A DNA stretch of 64,000 bases from Gammaproteobacteria bacterium (GTDB lineage: Bacteria; Pseudomonadota; Gammaproteobacteria; JAADGQ01), in NCBI GenBank assembly GCA_021648145.1, contig JAKITI010000002.1:1-64000 (forward strand), in the 5' to 3' direction. Shown here one piece after another: positions 34,152 through 45,100 of the stretch. The first letter of the stretch is position 1. Every line of letters begins with the position of its first letter. A program made the translations under genes and the position numbers. A model generated the notes under the pieces. It had not been told where the DNA came from. It searched no databases and was given only the letters and a program-made list of their open reading frames with translations.

Positions 34152-34189
34152 GAAATAACTTATTCAAGTCATAATGCATAAGTTATTTC
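34152..34189. terminator. Hairpin after the ODP-like gene
   Basis: GAAATAACTTAT (34152-34163) pairs perfectly with ATAAGTTATTTC (34178-34189) across 14 bases, starting about ten bases after the stop codon. The position suits a terminator, but no T run follows, so it could instead act before the sugar transferase gene. Confidence 0.45.
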
Positions 34190-34233
34190 GTGACCGTTCC
34201 TTTAAGTTATTAATCTTGATTTAGGAAAATTTT

Positions 34234-35622
34234 ATGCAGCAATATGGAATGGCAGTTGTGAATGCATCACGATTGTTTGATATTGGATTGGTTGGTGTCA
34301 GTTTATGGTTGTCATCTCTTATTTATGACGGGCGCTGGGATGAGTTTTATTCCATTACTTTGTTGTCAGCAGTGGGGCTGTTTGTTCTGTTTTCTCATCT
34401 GCATAACCTGTATAGCTCGTGGAGTATCACCTCCCTGAGGCAGCAAGCGGTAAAGATCTGGGTTGTGTGGTTGATGGTCGTCCTCGGGTTATTGTTGCTC
34501 GGTTATGCAACAAAGACATCAGAAACTTATTCGCGTCTAATTATGATGACATGGTTTTTGATTACGCCACTTGTATTGGTTGTATGGCGTATCATCTTAA
34601 AGCAAATTCTTGGCTATCTTTATCGTGGTGGAAAATATACTCGTAGTGTTGCGATTGTCGGTGCCAGAGAGCTGGGCGCGCAGTTAGCTCGATCAATTAT
34701 TAATGGACCGTGGATGGGTTTGAAGCCTATCGGTTTCTTTGATGACAGGAGTCCTGTGGGTTCTCGTCCACTCGTTAATGATCCACTACCTATTATAGGT
34801 AACTTTGATGCTTTGCTTAAATTAGCACGAGAAGGCGGTGTTGATGTGATTTACATTGCATTGCCGATGAAGGCAGAGGAGCGCATCAAGAAGCTTGTCG
34901 GGGGGTTGTCGGACACGACGGCATCTGTTTATTTAGTGCCTGATTTTTTTATGTCTGACTTGATGAAATCACGCTGGAGTAATGTTGGAAGTTTGCCGGC
35001 GATTAGTATTTTTGAAACACCATTTTATGGCGTTGATGGCGTAGTGAAACGCATCGAAGATTTTATTTTGGCGACTATTATTTTGGTTTTAATTGCGTTG
35101 CCAATGCTTCTGATTGCAATTGGAATCAAGTATTCATCACCCGGAAGTATTATTTTTAAACAGAATCGATATGGATTGCGTGGCGATAAAATAGAGGTGT
35201 GGAAATTTCGTACGATGACAGTGAGTGAAAACAGTGATCACTTGGTTCAAGCTAAAAAACACGACAGTCGAATATATCCTTTCGGTGCTTTTTTGAGGCG
35301 TACATCGCTTGATGAATTACCGCAGTTTATTAATGTTTTGCAGGGGCGAATGTCTATAGTGGGTCCGCGGCCACATGCTGTTGTACATAATGAGCAATAC
35401 CGCAAATTGATTTCAGGATACATGTTGCGTCACAAAGTCAGGCCGGGAATTACGGGTTTAGCGCAAATAGAAGGCTGGCGTGGAGAGACCGATACGTTGG
35501 ATAAAATGCAACGGCGAGTCGAGTATGATTTAGCCTATATTAGACGTTGGTCTGTATGGTTTGATTTAAAGATAATTTTCTTGACTATTTTTAAAGGTTT
35601 TATCAATAAAAATGCGTATTGA
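34234..35622 (+). CDS. Undecaprenyl-phosphate sugar phosphotransferase
   Basis: This encodes 462 residues. Four N-terminal membrane segments are followed by a cytoplasmic CoA-binding-type domain (SVAIVGARELGAQLARSII), a fifth membrane segment (FILATIILVLIALPMLLIAI) and the bacterial sugar transferase domain with KFRTM, LRRTSLDELPQFINVLQGRM, VGPRPHA and RPGITGLAQIEGWRGET. It transfers a hexose-1-phosphate to undecaprenyl phosphate to start an exopolysaccharide unit; the WcaJ-like layout suggests glucose. No other polysaccharide gene apart from galE is near. Confidence 0.92.
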   Translation: MQQYGMAVVNASRLFDIGLVGVSLWLSSLIYDGRWDEFYSITLLSAVGLFVLFSHLHNLYSSWSITSLRQQAVKIWVVWLMVVLGLLLLGYATKTSETYSRLIMMTWFLITPLVLVVWRIILKQILGYLYRGGKYTRSVAIVGARELGAQLARSIINGPWMGLKPIGFFDDRSPVGSRPLVNDPLPIIGNFDALLKLAREGGVDVIYIALPMKAEERIKKLVGGLSDTTASVYLVPDFFMSDLMKSRWSNVGSLPAISIFETPFYGVDGVVKRIEDFILATIILVLIALPMLLIAIGIKYSSPGSIIFKQNRYGLRGDKIEVWKFRTMTVSENSDHLVQAKKHDSRIYPFGAFLRRTSLDELPQFINVLQGRMSIVGPRPHAVVHNEQYRKLISGYMLRHKVRPGITGLAQIEGWRGETDTLDKMQRRVEYDLAYIRRWSVWFDLKIIFLTIFKGFINKNAY

Positions 35623-35662
35623 TTAGCGCACCTCGCGTGGGGGTGCGCCAGATATTTTTTGA

Positions 35663-36652
35663 TTACGCCAGTTTGTGTAGCTTGCGTTCCCAGGCAAGTG
35701 AAGTTTTTACAATAAATTCCAGATTGTCGTGTTGTGGTTGCCAGTTAAGTAAGCTTCTCACTTTTTCAGCAGTTGCTATCAATGCCGGTGGATCGCCTGC
35801 TCTGCGTGGTTCCTCACAAATATTCAATTTGGTTTGGCTGACTTTTTCAACGGTGTTCAGTACTTGTCTAACACTGTAGCCATGGCCATAGCCACAGTTT
35901 AGAGTAATAGAATCACCGCCTGATTTTAAATAATCGAGTGCTTTTAGGTGAGCAGAAGCCAAGTCTTCTACGTGAATGTAGTCACGTATTCCAGTGCCAT
36001 CCTCAGTTGGGTAGTCTGTGCCAAAGACAGAAATTTTATCGCGAACTCCAATTGCGGCTTCAACAGCAACCTTGATCAAGAGCGTGGCGTTTTTTGTAGA
36101 TTGCCCGATGCGGCATTGCGGATCAGAGCCAGCGACATTGAAGTAACGTAAAATAACGCAACGCAAATTACTGGCAGCAGCTAAATCACGCAGCATCCAC
36201 TCACTCATTAGTTTGGATGTGCCGTAAGGGTTGATTGGGTTTGTTGGTGTCTCTTCAGTAATGTATGAGTTATCGGGAATGCCATACACTGCCGCTGTAG
36301 AAGAAAACACAAAGTTTTTAACACTTGCTTTGGCGCAACACTCCAGTAGGTTACGGGTGCAACAGGTGTTGTTGCCATAATACTTGAGTGGGTCTGATAC
36401 AGATTCAGGCACAATGGTGTTTGCAGCAAAGTGCATGACGGTGTCTATTTGGTGTGTTTCCAAAATTTTTGAGACAAGGGCTTTGTCGCCGCAACTGCCA
36501 ACAATAAGCTCACCGCATAATACGGACTCCTTAAAACCAGTGTAAAGATTGTCTAGAATAATAACGTTGTATCCCGCTTCACCTAACTGTCGGACTGCGT
36601 GGCTGCCAATATAACCTGCACCGCCTGTAACTAAGATCTTCTTTTGGTTCAT
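35663..36652 (-). CDS. galE: UDP-glucose 4-epimerase
   Basis: This encodes 329 residues. It interconverts UDP-glucose and UDP-galactose. The NAD site is GGAGYIGSHAVRQLGEAG at the N-terminus. The catalytic pair is in YGTSKLMSEW (YxxxK) with the upstream SSTAAVYG. DYIHVEDLASAHLKAL and NCGYGHGYSVRQV are further family marks. It converges on the sugar transferase and supplies substrates for surface sugars. Confidence 0.95.
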   Translation of the reverse strand: MNQKKILVTGGAGYIGSHAVRQLGEAGYNVIILDNLYTGFKESVLCGELIVGSCGDKALVSKILETHQIDTVMHFAANTIVPESVSDPLKYYGNNTCCTRNLLECCAKASVKNFVFSSTAAVYGIPDNSYITEETPTNPINPYGTSKLMSEWMLRDLAAASNLRCVILRYFNVAGSDPQCRIGQSTKNATLLIKVAVEAAIGVRDKISVFGTDYPTEDGTGIRDYIHVEDLASAHLKALDYLKSGGDSITLNCGYGHGYSVRQVLNTVEKVSQTKLNICEEPRRAGDPPALIATAEKVRSLLNWQPQHDNLEFIVKTSLAWERKLHKLA

Positions 36653-36779
36653 GTATATCCCTTTTAATTTCTTGGTGTTTTATCGTATGTTACCCTATTC
36701 TAACACTGTAGATTCTTATCAGAAAAGTTGTTTGTTGGTCGAGGGTGGCGCATTGTATGTTAAAAAATAAAATTAACTA

Positions 36780-36808
36780 TTGACAGCTGTTGTGATATTA
36801 AGCAAAAT
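36780..36808 (+). promoter_or_regulatory. Sigma70 promoter of the tRNA-tuf unit
   Basis: TTGACA (36780-36785) is followed after 17 bases by CAAAAT (36803-36808), a four-of-six -10 match. A GC-rich stretch (GCCCCGC) follows at the discriminator position, typical of stringently controlled stable-RNA promoters. The first tRNA begins about 16 bases later. Confidence 0.6.
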
Positions 36809-36823
36809 GCCCCGCTTGCTGCT

Positions 36824-36908
36824 GGAGGGGTTCCCGAGTGGCCAAAGGGATCAGACTGTAAATCTGACGGCTCCGCCTTCGGAGGTTCGAATCCTCCCCC
36901 CTCCACCA
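36824..36908 (+). tRNA. tRNA-Tyr (GTA)
   Basis: This is 85 bases including the encoded CCA. Acceptor GGAGGGG pairs with CCCCTCC. The anticodon GTA is in the loop of GACTGTAAATC. The long variable arm (GGCTCCGCCTTCGGAG region) and TTCGAAT are as expected for tyrosine tRNA. It is the first of three tRNAs before tuf. Confidence 0.97.
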
Positions 36909-36913
36909 AATAT

Positions 36914-36987
<74 letters not shown>

Positions 36988-37070
36988 ATTTAGAGTGTTT
37001 GGAAGGTAGTATACGTGGCACATTTGTCGCCGCATTTATGTATGATTTGTTGTTATTTGAATGTAGGTTT

Positions 37071-37146
37071 GCCCATATAGCTCAGTCGGTAGAGCACTTC
37101 CTTGGTAGGGAAGAGGTCATCGGTTCAATTCCGATTATGGGCTCCA
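37071..37146 (+). tRNA. tRNA-Thr (GGT)
   Basis: This is 76 bases including CCA. Acceptor GCCCATA pairs with TATGGGC. The anticodon stem CTTCC/GGAAG encloses TTGGTAG, giving anticodon GGT. It lies 60 bases before tuf, as in many gammaproteobacteria. Confidence 0.97.
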
Positions 37147-37206
37147 GCCTTATTTGGTTGGTTTTGGTCTTTTGACATCAACTTTAAATTTATGGGGGCG
37201 CTTAAA

Positions 37207-38397
37207 GTGTCTAAGGAAAAGTTTGAACGCACGAAGCCGCATATAAACGTAGGTACGATTGGTCACGTAGATCACGGTAAAACGACGTTGACAGCGGCAT
37301 TAACAAAAGTATTAGCAGAGCTGCATGGTGGTGAGTTTAAAGCTTACGATCAAATAGATAATGCTCCAGAAGAGCGCGCACGTGGTATCACGATTGCGAC
37401 CGCCCATGTTGAGTATGAATCTGCAAATCGTCACTATGCGCATGTTGACTGTCCTGGACATGCTGATTATGTAAAAAACATGATCACCGGCGCAGCGCAG
37501 ATGGATGGAGCCATTCTGGTCTGTTCAGCAGCCGATGGTCCAATGCCACAAACGCGAGAGCATATTTTGTTATCACGCCAAGTCGGTGTACCCTATATCG
37601 TCGTGTTTCTGAATAAAGCCGACATGGTTGACGATGAAGAGCTGCTTGAACTGGTTGAAATGGAAGTGCGTGAACTTCTGGATAGCTATGACTTTCCAGG
37701 GGATGACACCCCGGTTATTATCGGCTCAGCACTGAAAGCAATTGAAGGCGACACCAGCGATATCGGTGTTCCAGCTATAATGAAGCTGGTAGAAGCGATG
37801 GATACCTATTTTCCGGAGCCAGAGAGAGCCATTGATGGTGACTTTCTGATGCCAGTGGAAGATGTGTTCTCGATCTCAGGTCGAGGCACAGTGGTAACAG
37901 GTCGAATTGAGCGCGGTATTGTCAAAGTAGGCGAAGAGATTGCTATTGTTGGTATCAAAGACACCGTCAACACGACTTGTACTGGAGTGGAAATGTTCCG
38001 CAAGTTGCTTGACGAAGGTCGAGCGGGTGACAATGTAGGTGTGCTTTTACGTGGAACCAAGCGAGAAGAAGTCGAGCGTGGCCAGGTATTGGCTAAGCCA
38101 GAGTCAATTACACCGCATACGAAATTTGAAGCAGAAGTTTACGTTCTGTCGAAAGATGAAGGAGGGCGTCATACGCCATTTTTTAATGGTTACCGTCCGC
38201 AGTTCTATTTTCGTACGACGGATGTCACAGGAGCTTGTGATCTTCCAGAAGGAGTTGAAATGGTCATGCCGGGTGATAATGTGCAAATGACAGTGAGTCT
38301 GATTGCTCCGATTGCAATGGAAGACGGATTGCGATTTGCAATTCGCGAAGGTGGACGTACCGTAGGTGCGGGTGTTGTTGCAAAAATTATTGAGTAG
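37207..38397 (+). CDS. tuf: Elongation factor Tu (first copy)
   Basis: This encodes 396 residues. It brings aminoacyl-tRNA to the ribosome as a GTP complex. The start is GTG at 37207 ([12 protein letters not shown]). The G1 motif is GHVDHGKT (19-26), with DCPGHADY and NKADMVDD also intact. It follows the three tRNAs, the tRNA-linked tuf arrangement. I found no base difference from the second copy at 53845-55035 wherever I compared them, although the flanks differ. Confidence 0.97.
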   Translation: MSKEKFERTKPHINVGTIGHVDHGKTTLTAALTKVLAELHGGEFKAYDQIDNAPEERARGITIATAHVEYESANRHYAHVDCPGHADYVKNMITGAAQMDGAILVCSAADGPMPQTREHILLSRQVGVPYIVVFLNKADMVDDEELLELVEMEVRELLDSYDFPGDDTPVIIGSALKAIEGDTSDIGVPAIMKLVEAMDTYFPEPERAIDGDFLMPVEDVFSISGRGTVVTGRIERGIVKVGEEIAIVGIKDTVNTTCTGVEMFRKLLDEGRAGDNVGVLLRGTKREEVERGQVLAKPESITPHTKFEAEVYVLSKDEGGRHTPFFNGYRPQFYFRTTDVTGACDLPEGVEMVMPGDNVQMTVSLIAPIAMEDGLRFAIREGGRTVGAGVVAKIIE

Positions 38398-38420
38398 GTT
38401 TTTTGCTTGACAGTGTAACA

Positions 38421-38450
38421 ATAGAGGGGTGGATTGTTTCTGCTCCTCTA
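38421..38450 (+). terminator. Hairpin between tuf and tRNA-Trp
   Basis: ATAGAGGGG pairs with CTCCTCTAT, with one G-T pair, across a short loop. No clear T tract follows. It may attenuate transcription after tuf or guide processing of the tRNA-Trp precursor. Confidence 0.35.
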
Positions 38451-38458
38451 TACTTTAT

Positions 38459-38534
<76 letters not shown>

Positions 38535-38570
38535 TTTTTATTTCTATGGAAATTATTAGTAGACGATTAG

Positions 38571-38918
38571 ATGGCAGATAAGATTAAAATATTCATCGCT
38601 ATATTGGTAGTTTTTGGTGGTGTGAGTCTCTTTTATTATTTTGGTGATCAATCACTATTGCTTCGTGTAGTAGGGTTGATTGTAATGATTGGAGTGGCTT
38701 TTGCAGTATTTTTCCAAACAAACCTTGGTCGGATGGCTTGGGGGTTTATTGGTGATGCTAAAATGGAAGCAGCTAAAGTTGTGTGGCCGAGTATGAAAGA
38801 AACTCGTCAGACAACACTGATTGTTATGATTATGGTGATCTTGGTTGGGTTGATGTTATGGGCGTTTGACTCATTTTTACTGTGGGCGGTTAAGCAGTTA
38901 ACTGGTCAAGGGAGCTAG
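38571..38918 (+). CDS. secE: Preprotein translocase subunit SecE
   Basis: This encodes 115 residues with three membrane segments, the longer gammaproteobacterial form. The conserved core is EAAKVVWPSMKETRQTTLIV before the last helix. It clamps SecY in the translocon. It lies four bases before nusG. Confidence 0.95.
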   Translation: MADKIKIFIAILVVFGGVSLFYYFGDQSLLLRVVGLIVMIGVAFAVFFQTNLGRMAWGFIGDAKMEAAKVVWPSMKETRQTTLIVMIMVILVGLMLWAFDSFLLWAVKQLTGQGS

Positions 38919-38921
38919 GCT

Positions 38922-39455
38922 ATGTCTTTACGATGGTATGTAATACATGCCTATTCTGGTTATGAAAAGCATGTAGTTCGTTCGCTCAAGGAGCGTTTGA
39001 GCCTGAGCGGTCTGGAATCCAGCTTTGGTGAGATTCTTGTTCCTACTGAAGAAGTTGTTGAAATGCGTTCAGGGCAAAAACGTAAGAGTGAACGAAAATT
39101 TTTTCCTGGTTACGTGCTTGTTCAGATGGAGATGAATGATGATACGTGGCATTTAGTGCGAGATATTCCTCGTGTTATGGGGTTTGTTGGTGGTACAGGA
39201 GACCGGCCTGTTCCTATCACTGAAAAAGAAGCAAACAATATATTGCAGCGTGTTCAGGATAGTGTTGAGCAACCGAAGCCTAAAGTATTGTTTGAGGCGG
39301 GAGAGGTTGTGCGCGTTCTTGAGGGGCCATTTGCGGACTTTAATGGTGTGGTTGAAGAGGTTGATTACGAAAAAAACAAGCTTCGGGTTGCCGTATCAAT
39401 TTTTGGTCGCTCTACACCTGTTGAGTTGGAATTTGGGCAGGTAGAAAAAGGTTAG
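38922..39455 (+). CDS. nusG: Transcription termination/antitermination protein NusG
   Basis: This encodes 177 residues. The NGN domain starts with [20 protein letters not shown] and includes [14 protein letters not shown]. The KOW motif is [24 protein letters not shown]. It binds RNA polymerase and couples it to Rho or the ribosome. Confidence 0.97.
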   Translation: MSLRWYVIHAYSGYEKHVVRSLKERLSLSGLESSFGEILVPTEEVVEMRSGQKRKSERKFFPGYVLVQMEMNDDTWHLVRDIPRVMGFVGGTGDRPVPITEKEANNILQRVQDSVEQPKPKVLFEAGEVVRVLEGPFADFNGVVEEVDYEKNKLRVAVSIFGRSTPVELEFGQVEKG

Positions 39456-39515
39456 TTTATTTTTATACTGGCTTTAGCTCGGGAGTCGTGTGATGGCTGT
39501 CGAGATTTTTGTTTT

Positions 39516-39543
39516 GGGGAGCCTGTGTCAGGCGTTTGAACCC
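39516..39543 (+). promoter_or_regulatory. Probable L1-binding leader of rplK
   Basis: The transcript reads GGGGAGCCTG, TGT, CAGGCGTTTGAACCC: a 5-base stem with an outer GGG/CCC and an asymmetric GTTTGAA bulge. This resembles the L1 target on 23S rRNA and on rplK-rplA leaders, through which L1 represses both genes. It lies 16 bases before the rplK ATG. The match is from memory. Confidence 0.5.
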
Positions 39544-39559
39544 ATTTTAGGAGTGATTG

Positions 39560-39994
39560 ATGGCTAAGAAAGTACAAGCTTATATTAAGCTGCAGGTTAA
39601 GGCGGGTCAAGCAAACCCGAGCCCCCCCGTAGGTCCTGCATTAGGTCAGCATGGTGTAAATATCATGGAGTTTTGTAAAGCATTTAATGCTAAGACTCAA
39701 GGTTTGGAAGCGGGTATGCCCATTCCCGTTGTTATCACAGTCTATGGTGATAGAAGCTTTACATTTATCACTAAAACACCACCGGCCTCTATATTATTGA
39801 AAAAAGCAGCGGGCATTAAGAGTGGTAGCAAGACACCTCATACGGAAAAGGTTGGTAAGGTGACACGTCAACAATTGGAAGAGATTGCAAATACAAAAAT
39901 GCCAGACTTGAATGCACAAGATTTGGATGCTGCGGTTAGAATTATTGCAGGCAGTGCGCGCAGTATGGGGATTGAGACGGAGGGGGTTAAGTAA
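39560..39994 (+). CDS. rplK: 50S ribosomal protein L11
   Basis: This encodes 144 residues from ATG 39560, with AGGAG nearby. It forms the GTPase-associated region of the large subunit. [20 protein letters not shown] and [10 protein letters not shown] are the family signatures. The stop overlaps the rplA start by one base. Confidence 0.97.
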   Translation: MAKKVQAYIKLQVKAGQANPSPPVGPALGQHGVNIMEFCKAFNAKTQGLEAGMPIPVVITVYGDRSFTFITKTPPASILLKKAAGIKSGSKTPHTEKVGKVTRQQLEEIANTKMPDLNAQDLDAAVRIIAGSARSMGIETEGVK

Positions 39995-40689
39995 TGGCAA
40001 AATTAACTAAACGTATCAAATCTTATGGTGAGCGTGTTGATGCTGAAAAAGCATACTCTATTGAAGATGCTTTTAAGTTATTAAAAGATCTCTCGTCTGT
40101 GAAGTTTGTCGAGTCTGTTGATGTAAGTGTTAATCTTGGAGTTGATCCGCGGAAATCAGATCAGGTTGTGCGTAGCTCTACTGTATTGCCTCATGGTACA
40201 GGTAAAACAGTTCGGGTTGCTGTGTTTGCTCAAGGTGCAAATGTTGACGCTGCGAAAGAAGCGGGTGCTGATATCGTTGGTATGGACGATTTAGCTGAAG
40301 CTGTTAAAAGTGGCCAAATGGATTTTGATGTCGTTATTGCTTCACCTGATGCTATGCGAGTTGTCGGTCAGCTAGGTCAAATACTAGGCCCGCGTGGTCT
40401 CATGCCTAACCCTAAAGTGGGTACTGTAACGCCTAATGTGGCGGCGGCAGTAAAAAATGCCAAGTCAGGTCAAGTGCGCTATCGTGCAGATAAAGCAGGA
40501 ATTATTCATTGCTCACTAGGTAAGGTTGGTTTTGATGTTCAGCACTTAAAAGAAAATCTTGAAGCGTTACTTTCTGACTTGATTAAAGCAAAGCCTAGCT
40601 CCGCAAAAGGGATTTATATTAAAAAAATTAATGTTTCTACAACAATGGGGCCTGGTCTTAGTGTTGATTTATCAACACTTACGATGTAA
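39994..40689 (+). CDS. rplA: 50S ribosomal protein L1
   Basis: This encodes 231 residues. It is the L1-stalk protein and translational repressor of its own operon. [23 protein letters not shown] and [16 protein letters not shown] are characteristic. Confidence 0.97.
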   Translation: MAKLTKRIKSYGERVDAEKAYSIEDAFKLLKDLSSVKFVESVDVSVNLGVDPRKSDQVVRSSTVLPHGTGKTVRVAVFAQGANVDAAKEAGADIVGMDDLAEAVKSGQMDFDVVIASPDAMRVVGQLGQILGPRGLMPNPKVGTVTPNVAAAVKNAKSGQVRYRADKAGIIHCSLGKVGFDVQHLKENLEALLSDLIKAKPSSAKGIYIKKINVSTTMGPGLSVDLSTLTM

Positions 40690-40709
40690 AAGGTTATTGT
40701 TTGACTTTG

Positions 40710-40850
40710 GGCTATCGGGTTTCGGTAGCCGTCAAAGACCGTAGGTGTTTTTTTAAACTTAAATTGGATCTGTTTCAATCCTACGCAGGCGGTGCATGCC
40801 GGCCAAGGTAAAGCCTTGACTAAATCACCGTGATACCTCCTCCAATGAAA
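40710..40850 (+). promoter_or_regulatory. L10-type ribosomal leader before rplJ
   Basis: The 324-base gap after rplA contains a hairpin GGCTATC/GGTAGCC, then GTCAAAGACCGTAGG and CAATCCTACGCAGGCGGTG, pairing GTAGG with CCTAC, as in the L10 leader family. L10 bound to L7/L12 would bind here and repress rplJ-rplL translation. The rest of the gap up to 41013 has no gene. Confidence 0.75.
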
Positions 40851-41013
40851 GAGTGCAATTAACGGCTCTGGTGTTGGAGTTGAAATGGGTGAGATGCTTC
40901 AAGTAAGTATCTCGTATTTTTTAATAAGTTAAGTATGGTCAAGTCAAGCTTGTGTTTATTACTTGAATAATTTTAGTAGGACAGGCAACACTTGCATTAC
41001 AGGAGATTGACGT

Positions 41014-41538
41014 TTGCTAACACTCGAAAGTAAAAAAACGATTGTTGCGGAAGTAGCGGAAGTTGTAAATAAAGCTCAGTCTGTGATTGCGGCGGAGTAT
41101 CGAGGTTTGACAGTTGCAGAAATCACCGAGCTTCGTGGGAAAGCGCGGGAAGCAGGTGTTTATTTGCGAATTGTCAGAAACACCTTGGCTCGTCGAGCAG
41201 TGGAAGGTACGGACTATGCTTGTATAGCGAACTCATTATCGGGGCCCTTGATGCTGGCATTTTCTAGTGAAGAGCCTAGTGCAGCAGCAAGAGTGCTTTC
41301 TGATTTTGCTAAAGAGCATGACAAACTGGTTGTTAAAATTGTTGCACTTCAAGGTCAGTTACTTAATGTTTCTGACTTAAGCGTGGTTGCCAAATTGCCT
41401 ACACGCGATGAAGCAATCAGTCAGCTTATGGCTACAATGAAAGCACCTGTTGAGAAGTTGGTACAAACTTTGGCTGCTACACCAACCAAGTTGGTGAGAA
41501 CTTTGGTCGCATTGAAAGACCAAAAAGAAGCTGCGTAA
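41014..41538 (+). CDS. rplJ: 50S ribosomal protein L10
   Basis: This encodes 174 residues from TTG 41014, with AGGAG eight bases upstream. KKTIVAEVAEVVNKAQSVIAAEYRGLTV is the typical N-terminus. It anchors the L7/L12 dimers and autoregulates through the leader just upstream. Confidence 0.96.
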   Translation: MLTLESKKTIVAEVAEVVNKAQSVIAAEYRGLTVAEITELRGKAREAGVYLRIVRNTLARRAVEGTDYACIANSLSGPLMLAFSSEEPSAAARVLSDFAKEHDKLVVKIVALQGQLLNVSDLSVVAKLPTRDEAISQLMATMKAPVEKLVQTLAATPTKLVRTLVALKDQKEAA

Positions 41539-41590
41539 TTAATCTAAGTGTTCTATACGCTTTAATAATAGTAATATTTTGGGGAAAAAA

Positions 41591-41965
41591 ATGGCTGTAA
41601 CTACAGAAGAAATTTTAGAAAGTATTTCAAATATGTCAGTAATGGAAGTCGTAGAACTTATTTCTGCGATGGAAGAAAAATTTGGTGTGACTGCGGCTGT
41701 TGCAGTTGCGGCGGCAGCTCCAGCTGCGGGTGGTGGTGAAGCTGCAGCAGAAAAAACTGAATTTGATGTTGTTATGACAAGTTTTGGTGGAAACAAAATT
41801 GCTGTTATTAAAGCAATTCGTGCAATTACCGGTTTAGGCTTGAAAGAAGCTAAAACAATGGTTGAAGGTGTACCTGCAACTATTAAAGAAGGTGTTGCTA
41901 AAGAAGAAGCAGAAGAAACTGTTAAACAGCTGGAAGAAGCTGGCGCAACTGTCGAAATTAAGTGA
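41591..41965 (+). CDS. rplL: 50S ribosomal protein L7/L12
   Basis: This encodes 124 residues from ATG 41591; an upstream in-frame TTG is ignored. The N-terminal dimer domain, an Ala-rich hinge ([15 protein letters not shown]) and the factor-binding C-terminal domain ([20 protein letters not shown]) are complete. It forms the stalk that recruits translation factors. Confidence 0.97.
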   Translation: MAVTTEEILESISNMSVMEVVELISAMEEKFGVTAAVAVAAAAPAAGGGEAAAEKTEFDVVMTSFGGNKIAVIKAIRAITGLGLKEAKTMVEGVPATIKEGVAKEEAEETVKQLEEAGATVEIK

Positions 41966-41983
41966 TTTTGACAGATTTTCTTT

Positions 41984-42035
41984 GCAGGTATTGCCTGCCT
42001 TGAAGCAGGGTCGGTGATTTTTAAAGTCACCGGCC
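41984..42035 (+). terminator. Attenuator hairpins between rplL and rpoB
   Basis: Two hairpins follow rplL: GCAGG/CCTGC (41984-41998), and GGTCGGTGA with TCACCGGCC (42009-42017 and 42027-42035) followed by TTTCGCC. The position matches the partial terminator that lowers rpoBC expression relative to rplJL in enterics. The weak T run fits partial read-through. Confidence 0.55.
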
Positions 42036-42102
42036 TTTCGCCGTTTGTTTATTTATAAAGTTATTGCTCTGATAACTCATGACATCAAGCTGAGGAAACC
42101 TG

Positions 42103-45100
42103 ATGGCCTATTCTTTCACAGATAAAAAATGTATTCGAAATGATTTTGGGGTGCATGAAAGTGTACTTGACGTGCCCTTTTTATTGGCAACCCAACTGGA
42201 GTCTTTTCGTAAATTTTTACAGGCAGATACATCACCTGATAAAAGGGACAAAACAGGTCTTCAAGCTGCTTTCAGTTCGGTATTTCCTATTTCAAGTTAT
42301 TCAGGCACGGCTGAATTGCAATATGTAAGTTACAGGCTTTGTGAGCCTGCATTTGATGTGAAAGAGTGTCAGATGCGTGGTGCTGTTTATTCTGCGCCAT
42401 TGCGAGTTAAAATTCGTCTTGTTATCTATGGCAAAGAAGGTTCTGGTGATTCTCGCACCGTCAAAGATATAAAAGAGCAAGAAGTTTATATGGGCGAACT
42501 TCCGCTGATGACTGATAGTGGTACGTTTATTATTAATGGTACCGAGCGAGTTATTGTATCGCAGCTACATCGTTCGCCAGGTGTGTTTTTTGAACATGAT
42601 AAAGGGAAGACACACTCTTCAGGAAAATTACTTTATTCTGCCCGTATTATACCTTATCGGGGTTCATGGCTGGATTTTGAGTTTGATCCGAAAGATTGTG
42701 TGTTTGTTCGTATTGACCGTCGCCGTAAACTACCTGTATCTATTTTACTGCGAGCTTTAGGTTACACTGCGGAAGATATTCTCGGTATGTTTTTTGAAAC
42801 GAATACTCTTAATCTATCGCATGAACTTGTGAAATTAGATTTAGTGGTCGAGCGTTTACGTGGTGAGACACTATCATTTGATATTAAAGATAGCAGTGGT
42901 GAAGTTGTCGTTGAGGCAGGTCGCCGTATCACATCGCGTCATCTACGAAAAATTGAAAAAGAAGGCATTACGTCACTTGTCGTTCCTGATGAATTTGTTA
43001 TCGAAAAAGTCATATCGCATGATGTTATTGATGTGGAGAGCGGTGAAATTATTGCCAACGCTAATGCTGTTATAACAGAGGAGCTTTTGGCCGCACTTAA
43101 AGAGTCAACAGTAGAAACAATCAAAGTGCTTTATACGAATGACTTTGATCGTGGTTCATATATTTCAGATACGTTGCGTATTGAACAGGCAACCAATGAG
43201 TTGGAAGCCAAAATTGAAATATATCGGATGATGCGTCCTGGTGATCCACCAACTGAAGATGCTGCCGTCAATCTTTTCAAAAATCTATTTTTTACTTCTG
43301 ACCGGTATGACTTGTCATCGGTTGGTCGCATGAAGTTCAATCGTCGATTGGGTCGTGAAGGTGATAGTGGGCCTGGAATTTTATCCAATGAAGATATTAT
43401 TGCGGTTCTTTCCGAGCTCATTAACATCAAAAATGGTAAAGGGATTGTTGATGATATTGACCATTTAGGAAATCGACGAATCCGTAGTGTTGGTGAGATG
43501 GTTGAAAATCAGTTTCGCATCGGTCTTGTTCGTGTGGAGCGTGCGGTTAAAGAGCGTTTGAGTCTGGCTGAATCGGAAGGTTTGATGCCACAAGAACTTA
43601 TTAATGCAAAACCCGTCGCGGCTGTGATTAAAGAGTTTTTTGGCTCAAGTCAGCTGTCACAGTTTATGGATCAAAATAATCCACTATCTGAAGTCACTCA
43701 TAAACGGCGTGTTTCTGCATTAGGGCCTGGTGGTTTAACTCGTGAACGTGCTGGTTTTGAGGTTCGTGATGTTCATACAACGCATTATGGGCGTGTCTGT
43801 CCAATTGAGACACCAGAAGGGCCTAATATAGGGCTGATTAACTCTTTAGCGGTATATGCCAGAACTAATGAATATGGCTTTCTTGAAACACCTTATCAGG
43901 TTGTAAAAGATTGCAAAACAACGGATGAAGTGCGTTACCTTTCAGCAATTGAAGAAGGTAAATACGTTATAGCGCAAGCCAGTACTGAGATGAATAATGA
44001 TGGTGAATTAGTCAGTGATATGATCTCTTGTCGTCATCAGAATGAAACTATTTTTGCAACATCGGATCGAGTTCAATTGATGGATGTCTCGCCTCGTCAA
44101 ATAGTTTCTGTAGCGGCATCACTGATCCCATTTTTGGAACACGATGATGCTAATCGTGCGCTAATGGGTTCCAACATGCAACGTCAGGCTGTTCCTACCT
44201 TGATCGCAGAGAAGCCACTGGTAGGTACGGGTATGGAGCGCACCGTTGCTGTAGATTCAGGTGTCACTGTTGTAGCTAAGCGTGGTGGTTTGGTGGACTC
44301 TGTTGACGCTGGGCGAATTGTGGTTCGTGTCAATGATGAAGAAGCGGTGGCTGGAGAAGCTGGTGTCGATATTTATACGCTGACTAAATATCAGCGCTCA
44401 AATCAGAATACCTGTATTAATCAGAGACCTTTGGTTAATCCAGGTGATGTCATTGCTCGTGGTGATGTGCTTGCTGATGGGCCATCAACAGATATGGCCG
44501 ATCTTGCTTTAGGGCAAAATATGCTCGTCGCTTTTATGCCTTGGAATGGGTATAACTTTGAAGATTCTATCTTGATTTCTGAGCGAGTCGTTCAAGAAGA
44601 TCGTTTTACAACGATTCATATTGAAGAGCTGACCTGTATGGCTCGTGATACAAAGCTGGGCTCAGAAGAGATTACCGCTGACATCCCTAATGTTGGTGAA
44701 GGTGCTCTGTCCAAGCTGGATGAGACGGGTATTGTTCATATTGGTGCAGAAGTAAATCCGGGTGATATTCTTGTTGGAAAAGTGACTCCAAAAGGTGAAA
44801 CCCAGCTTACACCCGAAGAAAAACTTCTAAGAGCTATTTTTGGTGAAAAAGCATCTGATGTAAAAGATACTTCTTTGCGTGTTCCATCAGGTAAAATTGG
44901 CTCAGTAATTGATGTTCGTGTGTTTACACGTGATGGTGTTGAGAAAGACAGTCGGGCATTGGCGAATGAAGCTGCTGAATTGAAAAAAATCAAGAAGGAT
45001 TTGGCTGATCAGTTCCGTATCGTAGAGGAAGATACCTATCAGCGTGTGGAAAGTATACTGCTAGGGAAAAAATCAGTTAAAGGCCCTCGTGGATTTAAAA

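Noticed and set aside
41539-42030. 163-residue open frame opposite rplL
   Set aside because: Its Ala/Pro/Ser-rich stretch is just the reverse of the Ala-rich hinge of L7/L12.
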